The notes beneath the pieces are model-generated. The model saw nothing but the letters and a program-made list of their open reading frames with translations. It ran no database searches and had not been told where the DNA came from. Shown here piece after piece: positions 24,311 to 32,166 of a stretch of 55,002 bases of DNA. The translations under genes and the position numbers were made by a program. Each line of letters starts with the position of its first letter. Position 1 is the stretch's first letter. The stretch is from Kribbella catacumbae DSM 19601. Its GTDB lineage: Bacteria > Actinomycetota > Actinomycetes > Propionibacteriales > Kribbellaceae. The stretch covers positions 1 to 55,002 of the forward strand of contig NZ_AQUZ01000043.1 of NCBI RefSeq assembly GCF_000372465.1, given 5' to 3'.

Positions 24311-24861
24311 GGTACCTGGAGCTCGGCAGCAGGCTCGCGCTATTCCTGATCTTCGCGACATCGGCCCTCAGCAAGGTGCGACCTGCTGACTTCACTGACT
24401 TCCGGAGCTCCGTCAAGGCGATGCGGGTCGCTCCGCAAGGCTGGGCAGGACAGATGGCGGGCGGCGTGGTGGTCGCGGAAGTCTGCGCAGCCGCCCTGCT
24501 CGCCCTTGGATGGTCAATCACGGCATCCTTCGCGTACAGCCTCTGTCTCCTGATGGTTTTCACCGTCAGTCAACTGGTGGTGATCCGTCGTGGCAGCCGG
24601 GTCGCCTGTCGTTGTTTCGGCCCATCGACAGCTCCCATGGGCTGGCCGCAGGTGGCTCGAAACATCGTCCTGATAGTGATCTGCACCCTGGGCATCACAG
24701 CATCCGGATCTACCCCGCCGCCGGAACCGGGAGGCGTGATCATCACAACGGTCGCTGCCGCGATGGTCGCTCTCCTTCTGGTCCGAATCGATGATCTTGT
24801 CGCCCTCTGGTTGCCCCATCGAGTGGCCACGGCGAACGCCACTCCTCGATCGGAAAGATGA
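24307..24861 (+). CDS. MauE/DoxX-like redox-associated membrane protein
   Basis: A 184-residue membrane protein with four predicted helices (about residues 5-22, 47-68, 70-90 and 118-160). Features of the MauE branch are FATSALSKVRPADFTDFRSS near the start and SRVACRCFGPS after the third helix, whose Cys-x-Cys is the likely redox centre. In methylamine dehydrogenase clusters MauE works with the thioredoxin-like MauD to form disulfides in the small subunit. Here it is followed nine bases later by a thioredoxin-like gene, so the pair probably supplies oxidising equivalents for the Cys-rich peptide of this operon. The start overlaps the leader ORF stop. Confidence 0.82.
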   Translation: MRYLELGSRLALFLIFATSALSKVRPADFTDFRSSVKAMRVAPQGWAGQMAGGVVVAEVCAAALLALGWSITASFAYSLCLLMVFTVSQLVVIRRGSRVACRCFGPSTAPMGWPQVARNIVLIVICTLGITASGSTPPPEPGGVIITTVAAAMVALLLVRIDDLVALWLPHRVATANATPRSER

Positions 24862-24870
24862 GGTTGTTCC

Positions 24871-25437
24871 ATGCCTTATGTCGTTGCTGGGCTGATCCTA
24901 GTCGGCGTGATGTGCCTGTTGGACTTGCTGTTGACCTTTGGCGTGGTGCGCAGGCTGCGCGAACACACCGAACGGCTCGACGGCCTACCGACCTTCGCCT
25001 CGGCGGACAGCGCCTCGCAGTCAGGCCTCAAGGACAGCCCGCTGCCCGAGTTCTCTGCTACCGCGCGAGATGGCGCAACTGTCACGACCGAGATGTTGCG
25101 CGGGCGCCCACACCTGATCGGCTTCTTCAGCGCAGGTTGCAGCGCGTGCCATGATCGCCTACCGGAGTTCGTCGCCCTCGCTAACCAGGCCGAGAGCCAC
25201 GCGGCACTTGCCGTTGTTTCGGGGACCGGGACGGATGCGACCCGGCTGATCGAGAACCTGGGGAACAGACCGATCATCGTGGCCGGGCCGGATGCGGCAG
25301 CAGTCGTCGACAAGCTCGGCATCAACCTGTTCCCCACCTTCCTCGCAGTGAGTCCAGAGGGCACAGTTCTGGAAGCAGGGCCATCAACCTCCACGCAGAG
25401 CTTCCTGGATGCCACCCTCGCGGCCGGATCCAGGTGA
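24871..25437 (+). CDS. Membrane-anchored TlpA/MauD-like thioredoxin
   Basis: A 188-residue protein with one N-terminal helix (residues 4-25), a short linker and a thioredoxin-fold domain from about residue 57 (LPEFSATARDGATVTTEML). The active site is Cys90-Ser-Ala-Cys93 in LIGFFSAGCSACHDRLPEF, and the cis-proline region is in INLFPTFLAVSPEG. It would face the outside of the membrane. Its place between a MauE-like partner and an ABC exporter indicates a dedicated oxidase or isomerase for disulfides in the exported peptide. It ends one base before the ABC gene start. Confidence 0.87.
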   Translation: MPYVVAGLILVGVMCLLDLLLTFGVVRRLREHTERLDGLPTFASADSASQSGLKDSPLPEFSATARDGATVTTEMLRGRPHLIGFFSAGCSACHDRLPEFVALANQAESHAALAVVSGTGTDATRLIENLGNRPIIVAGPDAAAVVDKLGINLFPTFLAVSPEGTVLEAGPSTSTQSFLDATLAAGSR

Positions 25438-25438
25438 G

Positions 25439-27445
25439 ATGGGACTAGCAGCGCCGTCAACCCCTCGGCGGATTGCGGCCGGGCTCAGGGGCGCCGCGTC
25501 GCTGATCGCGCTCTCCTGGCGAATTGGACCCCTGCTGTCACTTGGCCTGGTTGTCACCGCCATCGTCAGCGGCCTACTTCCGGCCAGCGTCGCCTGGTTG
25601 ACCAAAATCGTGCTCGATGTCGTCGCGGATCAGCAGGAAGCCACTTCGCTGGCGTGGCTGGCTGCAGGTCTGGCCGCGGCCGGCCTCGCTCTCGCGGTCA
25701 TGCCTCACATCTCCGCGTACTGGCAAGCAGAGCTGACCAGGCGGACGGATCGTCATCTTCAAGAGCGGCTCTACAAGGCCGTGACCTCCTTCTCAGGACT
25801 GTCTCGTTTCGAGAGCCCTGAGTTCCTGGACCGGTTGAGAGTGGCGACGACCGCGACCGGCGGCGCACTCTCGCCGGTTACCACCGGTACCTTCGACATG
25901 GCCCGAAGCCTGATCACAGTGGCTAGCTTGTTGACCGCTCTCTCGCTGATCAGCCCAGTCATGGCAATCATCTTGGTAGGGGCTGCCCTTCCGGCCCTAG
26001 CAGCCCAGATCTCCCTGTCGAGGCGTCATCTAGGAGTGATGTTCGAACTGTCCCCCGAGAACAGGCGGCATATTTTCTACACCTCCCTGATCACGGACGC
26101 CCGCGCAGCGAAGGAAGTTCGACTCCTTGACCTCGGCGGTTTCCTAGGCGGCCGGCTCCTCGACGCCCTCCGGCGGATCCAAGTCGGTGAGCGACTGATG
26201 GACCGACGAGTCATGCTGGTGCAGGCAGCGCTGGCGCTCCTCGGCGCTCTCCTGTCCGGAGCTGGGTTGATCTGGGTGGTGCGCTCGGCCGCCTCGGGTC
26301 AGATGAGCGTCGGAGACATCTCTGCCTTCATCGTCGCGGTGTCTGGAACACAGGCCGCCCTAGCCGCCCTGGTCGGGGGCATCGCCGCAGCGAACCAAGC
26401 TCTCCTGACGTTCGATCAGCACACTGCGATCACAACCCTTCCCGACGACCTCCCCTCAGCGACCCTCGAGGCACGACTCCCACCGCTGCACCATCAGATC
26501 GAACTACGCGGTGTGTGGTTCCGATACGACGACGCCCAGTCCTGGATTCTCCGGGGAGTGAGCCTGACGATCCCGGCCGGTCGGTCGGTAGCACTCGTGG
26601 GCCTCAACGGCGCGGGAAAGAGCACACTGATCAAACTGCTGTGCCGCTTCTACGACCCGACACGCGGGGCGATTCTCTGGGATGGGATCGACATCCGCGA
26701 CGTCCCGGTCGCCGACCTCAGGCGCAGAATGGGCGTGCTGTTCCAGGACTACATGAACTATGACCTGACAGCCGCTGAGAACATCGGCGTTGGGGATCTG
26801 CCGGCGTTGCTGGACAGGTCCCGAATAGAAGTTGCGGCCCGCACGGCGGAAATCCACGAGCAGCTGCAGGCGATGCGCCGCGGCTACGACACTCTGCTCA
26901 GCCGCCTGTTCGCGACGGAAAGTGACGAAGGGACCTCGGAGGTGGGCGCAGCCTTGTCCGGTGGCCAATGGCAACGGCTGGCCTTCGCTCGGACGCTCAT
27001 GCGGAGCGACCGCGACCTTCTCATCCTGGACGAGCCGACAGCTGGGTTGGACGCCGAAAGCGAGTACCGCCTCCACCGCCGGCTGAACGAATACCGTGCC
27101 GGCCGTACTTCGGTGCTCGTGTCCCATCGGCTCGGCGCCGTCCGGCAGGCGGATGCGATCGTCGTCCTCACCGACGGGAGGGTTGCCGAACTGGGGACCC
27201 ACCTCGAGCTTCTCCGCGCGGGAGGTCTCTATGCCCGGTTGTTCACCCTGCAGGCACAAGGTTACGAAGGCCCCGGCGTGGGCGACCTCCCCGAGCAGGT
27301 CCAAGAGCTGTCGCTGACACAGCCACTGGCCACCGTCGACAAGACGCTGGCAACAGGCGGTTCCGGCTTTCCACGGGACCCGCACAGCGACCTTGAAGGT
27401 CGGTCCGCAGTTCCGGGAATCAGTTTCACGAAAGGAAGAGCATGA
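25439..27445 (+). CDS. ABC exporter (fused membrane and ATPase domains)
   Basis: A 668-residue half-transporter that should work as a homodimer. The membrane domain at about residues 1-320 has six predicted helices. The ATPase follows: Walker A GLNGAGKST near 388, Q-loop in RMGVLFQDYMNY, signature LSGGQWQRL near 506, Walker B in LLILDEPTAGLD near 528 and the H-loop in VLVSHRLGAV. There is no N-terminal C39 peptidase domain, so leader removal must come from another enzyme. AGGTGAG precedes the ATG. Its TGA overlaps the ATG of the Cys-rich peptide gene, which ties the two together. The peptide is the obvious cargo. Confidence 0.92.
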   Translation: MGLAAPSTPRRIAAGLRGAASLIALSWRIGPLLSLGLVVTAIVSGLLPASVAWLTKIVLDVVADQQEATSLAWLAAGLAAAGLALAVMPHISAYWQAELTRRTDRHLQERLYKAVTSFSGLSRFESPEFLDRLRVATTATGGALSPVTTGTFDMARSLITVASLLTALSLISPVMAIILVGAALPALAAQISLSRRHLGVMFELSPENRRHIFYTSLITDARAAKEVRLLDLGGFLGGRLLDALRRIQVGERLMDRRVMLVQAALALLGALLSGAGLIWVVRSAASGQMSVGDISAFIVAVSGTQAALAALVGGIAAANQALLTFDQHTAITTLPDDLPSATLEARLPPLHHQIELRGVWFRYDDAQSWILRGVSLTIPAGRSVALVGLNGAGKSTLIKLLCRFYDPTRGAILWDGIDIRDVPVADLRRRMGVLFQDYMNYDLTAAENIGVGDLPALLDRSRIEVAARTAEIHEQLQAMRRGYDTLLSRLFATESDEGTSEVGAALSGGQWQRLAFARTLMRSDRDLLILDEPTAGLDAESEYRLHRRLNEYRAGRTSVLVSHRLGAVRQADAIVVLTDGRVAELGTHLELLRAGGLYARLFTLQAQGYEGPGVGDLPEQVQELSLTQPLATVDKTLATGGSGFPRDPHSDLEGRSAVPGISFTKGRA

Positions 27446-27660
27446 TCAAGTATCTTGAACAGGCAGCAGATCGGGCGCTAGCCCTGCTGGTGCCGACCGT
27501 CGAGGCGTCAGCCATCCAAACCTGCCAGATCAACCAGTGTCCTGGATTCGGCGGGTGCAGCGATTGGGCCTGCTGCGGAAACGGACAATCCCTCCGGTGG
27601 TTCAGGACTTGCCGGGGCGCGTACGGCTGCTATGCCGAGACGTCAGGTAGCTGCCGGTAG
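27442..27660 (+). CDS. Cysteine-rich exported peptide precursor (putative)
   Basis: A 72-residue precursor. The first 24 residues (MIKYLEQAADRALALLVPTV then EASA) form a leader that ends in Ala-Ser-Ala, a classic signal-peptidase site. The predicted core of 48 residues holds eight cysteines in the spacing C-x4-C-x5-C-x4-CC-x11-C-x5-C-x7-C, two tryptophans and many Gly/Ser, with a net positive charge. AAAGGAAGAGC before the ATG is a good ribosome site, and the start overlaps the exporter stop (ATGA). An even cysteine number together with the redox, export and peptidase neighbours suggests four disulfides in a secreted bacteriocin-like or signalling peptide. It could instead be a very small redox-enzyme subunit. 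I recognise no named family. Confidence 0.75.
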   Translation: MIKYLEQAADRALALLVPTVEASAIQTCQINQCPGFGGCSDWACCGNGQSLRWFRTCRGAYGCYAETSGSCR

Positions 27661-27761
27661 CGTTCTTGGCTTCCACCACCATTGACCCACCAAGCTGAGG
27701 AAGAGAGGAAGTAGTAGTTCAGAAGTCATCGCGGACCGACCGTCCATCACCGCACGACCAC

Positions 27762-27809
27762 GGTTCTGCCTTCCGTTTCCGAGGGCTGTCCGAGACGGAA
27801 GGCAGAACC
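27762..27809 (+). terminator. Strong hairpin between the peptide gene and its peptidase gene
   Basis: GGTTCTGCCTTCCGT (27762-27776) and ACGGAAGGCAGAACC (27795-27809) form a perfect 15-bp stem with an 18-nt loop. It ends seven bases before the S26 peptidase start. There is no T-run, so it may be a partial terminator or RNA stabiliser that keeps the peptide message in excess. The interval 27661-27761 contains no further gene. Confidence 0.75.
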
Positions 27810-27816
27810 AACGACG

Positions 27817-28272
27817 ATGAGAACTCCCATCTCGATAGCACTGCTTCTTGGTGCGGGCGCCGTCTTCGCTCGTGCCTTCTTCATCATGGTGACCATCCGC
27901 GGGGACAGCATGGCTCCGACTCTCGGACCGGGAGACCGGGTGCTGGCTGTTCGAGCCTGGCGCCGGCCGCGAAGGGATGCCATCGTGCTTGCGAAGCTGC
28001 CGGAGGTTCTCCGCTCCCGGCAGGGGAACAGCTCCACGACCGGCTCGCCTGCGGAACCACCCGACCCGGGGCGCACCCGGCAGTCGTTGATGGTGAAGCG
28101 ACTGGTCGCGCTCGCCGGCGAGCAAGGCCCAGACGGGAAAGTCGTCCCGGCGGGGCATATCTATTTGGTCGGCGACGGCATCGGCAGTTTCGATTCGCGC
28201 CAATTCGGTCCCGTCCCGGAACACCTGGTCATCGGTGTCGTCGTCAAGCGGTTGGGCACGGCAGGCCCCTGA
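27817..28272 (+). CDS. S26 family signal peptidase
   Basis: A 151-residue type I signal peptidase. One N-terminal membrane helix (residues 4-24) is followed by the nucleophile Ser31 in IRGDSMAPTLGPGDRVL, the general-base Lys94 in LMVKRLVALAGE and the last box GDGIGSFDSRQFGPV. The protein is short and has a Pro/Ser-rich loop in place of the large domain of housekeeping LepB. No good ribosome site is seen between the hairpin and the ATG, so translation may be weak. As the last gene of the operon, it is the natural candidate to cut the peptide precursor after Ala-Ser-Ala. Confidence 0.9.
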   Translation: MRTPISIALLLGAGAVFARAFFIMVTIRGDSMAPTLGPGDRVLAVRAWRRPRRDAIVLAKLPEVLRSRQGNSSTTGSPAEPPDPGRTRQSLMVKRLVALAGEQGPDGKVVPAGHIYLVGDGIGSFDSRQFGPVPEHLVIGVVVKRLGTAGP

Positions 28273-28282
28273 CGCACCGAGC

Positions 28283-28302
28283 CCGCCGCGGAAGCGCGGC
28301 GG
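28283..28302. terminator. Hairpin between convergent peptidase and secDF genes
   Basis: CCGCCGCG (28283-28290), a four-base loop GAAG and CGCGGCGG (28295-28302) make a compact perfect stem 10 bp after the peptidase stop and 40 bp from the secDF stop. Confidence 0.7.
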
Positions 28303-28341
28303 CTGGGTGACGGTGCCGCACTCGACGGCTGGCGTCGGGCG

Positions 28342-30642
28342 TCAGACGACGGCTCCGCGGTCCGGTTCGGCGTCGCGGTCGCGTTGCTTGATCTTCGGGC
28401 GCGGGGGCGGAGCCGGGAAGCGGCGCTCCAGCTCGACCAGGAGCGGCGCCGCCGTCAGGTTGGACGAGTAGGTGCCGACCAGGATGCCGAGCAGCAACGC
28501 GAGGGCGAAGTCGGCGAGCGAGTCACCGCCCAGGAAGAGCAGCGCGGTGAGGATGAACAGCGTGCTGATACCGGTGTTGATGGTCCGTGGCAGCACGTTG
28601 ATGATCGCGGTGTCGACCACCGGGCCGAGGTTCTCGGTCGAGCGCGCGTTGCGGGTCTCCCGGATCCGGTCGAAGACGACGACGGAGTCGTTGACCGTGT
28701 AACCGATGATGGTCAGCATCGCGGCCAGGAAGATCCCGTCGACCGGCTTGCCCGTCCAGGCGAAGATGCCGATGACCACCGCAACGTTCTGCAGCAGCGC
28801 CAGGACGGCACCCGCGCCGTAGGTCCAGCGGAACCGGATGGCCAGATAGGCCAGCTGGGCCAGCAGCGCGATACCTAGCGCGATCAACGCCTTGTTCCGC
28901 AGCTCGCTCCCCAGCGACGGGCCGATGCTCTCGTTGCGGATCAACTCGGTACCGCCACCGATCCGGGAGATCGCCTCACGGATCTTCTCGGTCTCGTCGT
29001 CGCTGATCGTGCCGGTCCGGACCGTGATGTCATCGGCACCGGAGGACTGGACCACCGCGTTCGGGTAGCCCGCCTCGGCCACCGCGGCGCGAGCCTGGTC
29101 AGGGGTGATCTGCTGGGCCGTACTCACCTCGAGCAACCGGCCACCGGTGAACTCGATCCCGAGGTTCAACCCGTTGACGACGACGCCGGACAGGCTGACG
29201 ACGATCGCCGCGGCGGTGATGAGCAGCCAGCGACGGCTGTGCTTCATCAGCGGCGGCTTCTTCGCCTCCAGCCAGGTCCGCACCCGGCCGTGCCCGGCGA
29301 TACCGCTCATCCCCGGACGGTTGAGGACGAACTTGCGCGAGACGAAGAACTCGGCCAGCACCCGGGTGATGACGAGTGCGGACAGCAGTGAGGCGATCAC
29401 ACCGATGCTCAGTGTCACACCGAAACCGCGGACCGGCCCGGCAGCCAGGAAGAAGAGCAGCCCGGCGGCGAGCAGAGTGGTGATGTTGGAGTCGGAGATC
29501 GCGGACAGCGCGTTCTGGAAGCCGCTGCGCAGTGAGCGGCGCAGGCCGTCCGTCCGGCCGCCGATATAGTCCTCGCGCGCTCGCTCGAAGACCAGCACGT
29601 TCGCATCGACGGCCATACCGATCGCCAGTACGAAACCGGCCAGGCCGGGCAAGGTCAGGGTCGCGCCCAGCAGCGTCAGGGCGGCGTACGACATGCCGGC
29701 GTACCCGATCAGGCCGATGACAGCCATCAGGCCGACCAGCCGGTACACGATGGTGATGAACAGGGCGGTCAGGGCGACGCCGATTAGGGCGGCCATCGCA
29801 CTCGCGTTGATCGCGTCCTTGCCGAGCGACGGACCGACGACGCGCTGGTCGATCACCTTGACCGGGACCGGCAATGCGCCGCCCTCGATCAGCGCGGCCA
29901 GGTCCTTGGCACCGTCCTCGGTGAAGTTACCGGTGATCGTGCTCTGGCCACCGACGATGCCGATGTTGCAGAGCTGGGCGCCGCCGTTCGGGTCGACCTG
30001 CGGAGCGCTGATCACCTCGCCGTCGAGCACGATCGCGACCTGGCGCTGCGGGGTATTGACCGGCTGGCAGGCCGCCTTGCCGGTGATGTTCGCCCAGATC
30101 TTGCCGCCGTCGCCCTTGAAGTCCATCTGGACGAACCAGCCCTGCGCCGCCTGCGCCGGGTCGATCAGTCCGTCAGCACCGCTGACCAACTCTCCGGTCA
30201 TCGCGGCCTTCGCCAGCCGCAGGAAGCCGGGTCCGTTGTCGTTAGGCAGGTACTGCTCCCCGGCCGCCGGCTTGGCGGGCTTCGCCTCCACCAGGTCGAG
30301 CACCGGGTGGAAGGTCAGCTGGGCGGTCTTGCCGATCACCTTCGCCGCCTCGCGCGGGTCCTGGACCCCGGGCAGCTCGACGATGATCCGCTTCTCACCC
30401 TGCCGGGTCACGCTCGGCTCGCTGACCCCGAGCGCGTCGATCCGGCGGCGCAGGACCTCCAGCGACTTGTCGGTGGTCTCCCTGTTCGCCTTTACCGTCG
30501 GCGAGTCGCTCGCCTCCAGCACGATCTGGGTGCCACCCCGGAGATCCAGCCCCAGTTCGGGCTTGGCCGTCAGGACGACGTACGTAGACGCCGCGAGGAC
30601 GAGGAACGCGAACAAAGCGCGGACCAGGGACGACCGGTTCAC
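28342..30642 (-). CDS. secDF: Fused protein-export membrane protein SecDF
   Basis: A 766-residue SecD-SecF fusion that uses the proton gradient to help pull secreted proteins out of the Sec channel. The SecD half has the first helix, the large outer domain (GLDLRGGTQIVLEA ... RRRIDALGVSEPSV) and helices with IGMAVDANVLVFERAREDY. The SecF half begins near residue 480 with GIEFTGGRLLEVS and carries IGYTVNDSVVVFDRIRE. The conserved membrane aspartates of both halves are present. The GTG at 30642 lies behind GGAGG. Actinobacteria usually have separate secD and secF beside yajC, so this fused copy is probably an additional one. Confidence 0.95.
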   Translation of the reverse strand: MNRSSLVRALFAFLVLAASTYVVLTAKPELGLDLRGGTQIVLEASDSPTVKANRETTDKSLEVLRRRIDALGVSEPSVTRQGEKRIIVELPGVQDPREAAKVIGKTAQLTFHPVLDLVEAKPAKPAAGEQYLPNDNGPGFLRLAKAAMTGELVSGADGLIDPAQAAQGWFVQMDFKGDGGKIWANITGKAACQPVNTPQRQVAIVLDGEVISAPQVDPNGGAQLCNIGIVGGQSTITGNFTEDGAKDLAALIEGGALPVPVKVIDQRVVGPSLGKDAINASAMAALIGVALTALFITIVYRLVGLMAVIGLIGYAGMSYAALTLLGATLTLPGLAGFVLAIGMAVDANVLVFERAREDYIGGRTDGLRRSLRSGFQNALSAISDSNITTLLAAGLLFFLAAGPVRGFGVTLSIGVIASLLSALVITRVLAEFFVSRKFVLNRPGMSGIAGHGRVRTWLEAKKPPLMKHSRRWLLITAAAIVVSLSGVVVNGLNLGIEFTGGRLLEVSTAQQITPDQARAAVAEAGYPNAVVQSSGADDITVRTGTISDDETEKIREAISRIGGGTELIRNESIGPSLGSELRNKALIALGIALLAQLAYLAIRFRWTYGAGAVLALLQNVAVVIGIFAWTGKPVDGIFLAAMLTIIGYTVNDSVVVFDRIRETRNARSTENLGPVVDTAIINVLPRTINTGISTLFILTALLFLGGDSLADFALALLLGILVGTYSSNLTAAPLLVELERRFPAPPPRPKIKQRDRDAEPDRGAVV

Positions 30643-30810
30643 TTCAAGCCTCCGGGGAGTGGGCACCCGCAGTTGGGGGTGTCGTGACACAGAGCATTCC
30701 ACTGGGCGTGGAACGCACAGTCTACGAACGTGCGCAACCCGTCAATCGTCCCCCCGGGTAGGGGGAAAGTGTCAACACAGTGCCATGGCATCAGCGGGCT
30801 ACTGAATTGA

Positions 30811-30840
30811 TTGACGCGTCAGGTGAGCAGGCCCTAACTT
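30811..30840 (+). promoter_or_regulatory. Promoter candidate for the subtilisin-like protease gene
   Basis: TTGACG (30811-30816) and TAACTT (30835-30840) are 18 bp apart, 87 bp upstream of the start codon. Called from motif and spacing only. Confidence 0.45.
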
Positions 30841-30926
30841 CTCACCCACTCACTCCGTAGTCGCTCACGGACCGAGTGTGATCACCCCTCCGCCCCGGTG
30901 GGTGATGAGTTCCTTGAGGAGGAACC

Positions 30927-32111
30927 GTGCGTCGTAGCATCCGCCTGACCCTGGCCGCCGCCATCGTGCCAGCGATCGCCTTGACTACCGCCCTGAGTAC
31001 CGCCAGCGCAGCCCCGTCCCCGGAGCCCGGTGACCGGATCATCCTGATCCAGCGGGCGCCCGCCGAGCCCGGCGTGACCGCGGTCAAGGACACCTACATC
31101 GTCGAGCTGAAGAAGGGCACCAAGCTCAAGAGCTCGCTCGGCGTCAGCCCGCAGCGCCAGTTCACCACCGCGGTGAACGGCTTCAGCGCCAAGCTCAACG
31201 CGGCTCAACTCGCCGCGCTGCAGAAGAACCCCGACGTCGTCGCGATCTCGCAAGATGCGCTCTACCAGGCGATCGACGCGACCCAGACGAACCCGCCGTC
31301 GTGGGGTATCGACCGGATCGACCAGCGCAACCTGCCGCTGTCGAACTCCTTCACCTACACCCGCACCGGTAGCGGCGTACACGCCTACATCATCGATTCG
31401 GGCGTCGACCCGAGCCACCCGAACTTCGGCGGCCGGGCGAGCTTCGACTTCAACGGGATCGACAGCAACAACACCGACTGCAACGGGCACGGCACGCACG
31501 TCGCCGGCACGATCGGCTCGACCTCGTACGGTGTCGCCAAGTCCGTCCGGCTGCACGGCGTGAAGTGGCTGAACTGCTCCGGTGGTGGCACCGCGTCGGC
31601 TGCGATCGCCGCTGTCGACTGGGTGACCCGAAACGCCATCAAGCCCGCCGTCGCCAACACCTCGTGGAACTACCCGGCGAACTCGACGCTGGAGACGTCG
31701 CTTCGCAACATGATCAGCTCCGGCGTCTTCCTTGCCACCTCGGCAGGTAACACTGGCGCTAACTCGTGCCACCTGCTGCCACGCAAGATCGAGACCGCGC
31801 TGGTGACCGCGGCCTCCACTAGGACCGACGCGCGGGCGTCGTACTCCAGCACTGGCTCCTGCGTGGACGTCTACGCTCCCGGCTCCGCCATCGTCTCCAC
31901 GCTGCCCGGTAACACCACCGGCTCCTACAACGGCACCTCGATGGCCACGCCGCATGTCGCCGGCGTCGCCGCGCTCTACCTGCAGACAAGCCCGTCGGCC
32001 TCACCTGCCACGGTCAAGTCCTACATCGAGACCAACGCGACCCCGAACAAGGTCAGCGGAGGCACCACCGGCGGCACGGTGAACCGCCTGCTCTTCTCCA
32101 ACGGTCTGTAA
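30927..32111 (+). CDS. Secreted subtilisin-like serine protease (S8)
   Basis: A 394-residue alkaline-protease-like enzyme. It has a signal peptide (about residues 1-28, ending STASA), an I9-type inhibitor propeptide (KDTYIVELKKGT ... VVAISQDALYQ, to about residue 116) and a mature catalytic domain starting near TNPPSWGIDRIDQ. The triad is Asp157 (IIDSGVD), His188 (NGHGTHVAG) and Ser338 (NGTSMATPHVAG). The oxyanion Asn is in TSAGNTGAN. Paired cysteines suggest two disulfides. The start is a GTG behind GAGGAGGA. The protein should mature outside the cell by cutting off its own propeptide. Confidence 0.96.
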   Translation: MRRSIRLTLAAAIVPAIALTTALSTASAAPSPEPGDRIILIQRAPAEPGVTAVKDTYIVELKKGTKLKSSLGVSPQRQFTTAVNGFSAKLNAAQLAALQKNPDVVAISQDALYQAIDATQTNPPSWGIDRIDQRNLPLSNSFTYTRTGSGVHAYIIDSGVDPSHPNFGGRASFDFNGIDSNNTDCNGHGTHVAGTIGSTSYGVAKSVRLHGVKWLNCSGGGTASAAIAAVDWVTRNAIKPAVANTSWNYPANSTLETSLRNMISSGVFLATSAGNTGANSCHLLPRKIETALVTAASTRTDARASYSSTGSCVDVYAPGSAIVSTLPGNTTGSYNGTSMATPHVAGVAALYLQTSPSASPATVKSYIETNATPNKVSGGTTGGTVNRLLFSNGL

Positions 32112-32122
32112 CCCGCCCCAAG

Positions 32123-32159
32123 TACGCCGTGCCGGCTCCGCCCCAGCCGGTACGGCGTA
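32123..32159. terminator. Hairpin between protease and response-regulator genes
   Basis: TACGCCGTGCCGGCT (32123-32137) pairs with AGCCGGTACGGCGTA (32145-32159) at 14 of 15 positions around a 7-nt loop, between two convergent genes. Confidence 0.75.
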
Positions 32160-32166
32160 TGCGTGG

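Noticed and set aside
27442..27660. Lanthipeptide, lasso or thiopeptide precursor
   Set aside because: No LanM/LanB/LanC, lasso cyclase, YcaO or radical SAM gene is nearby; the partners are redox and export proteins only.
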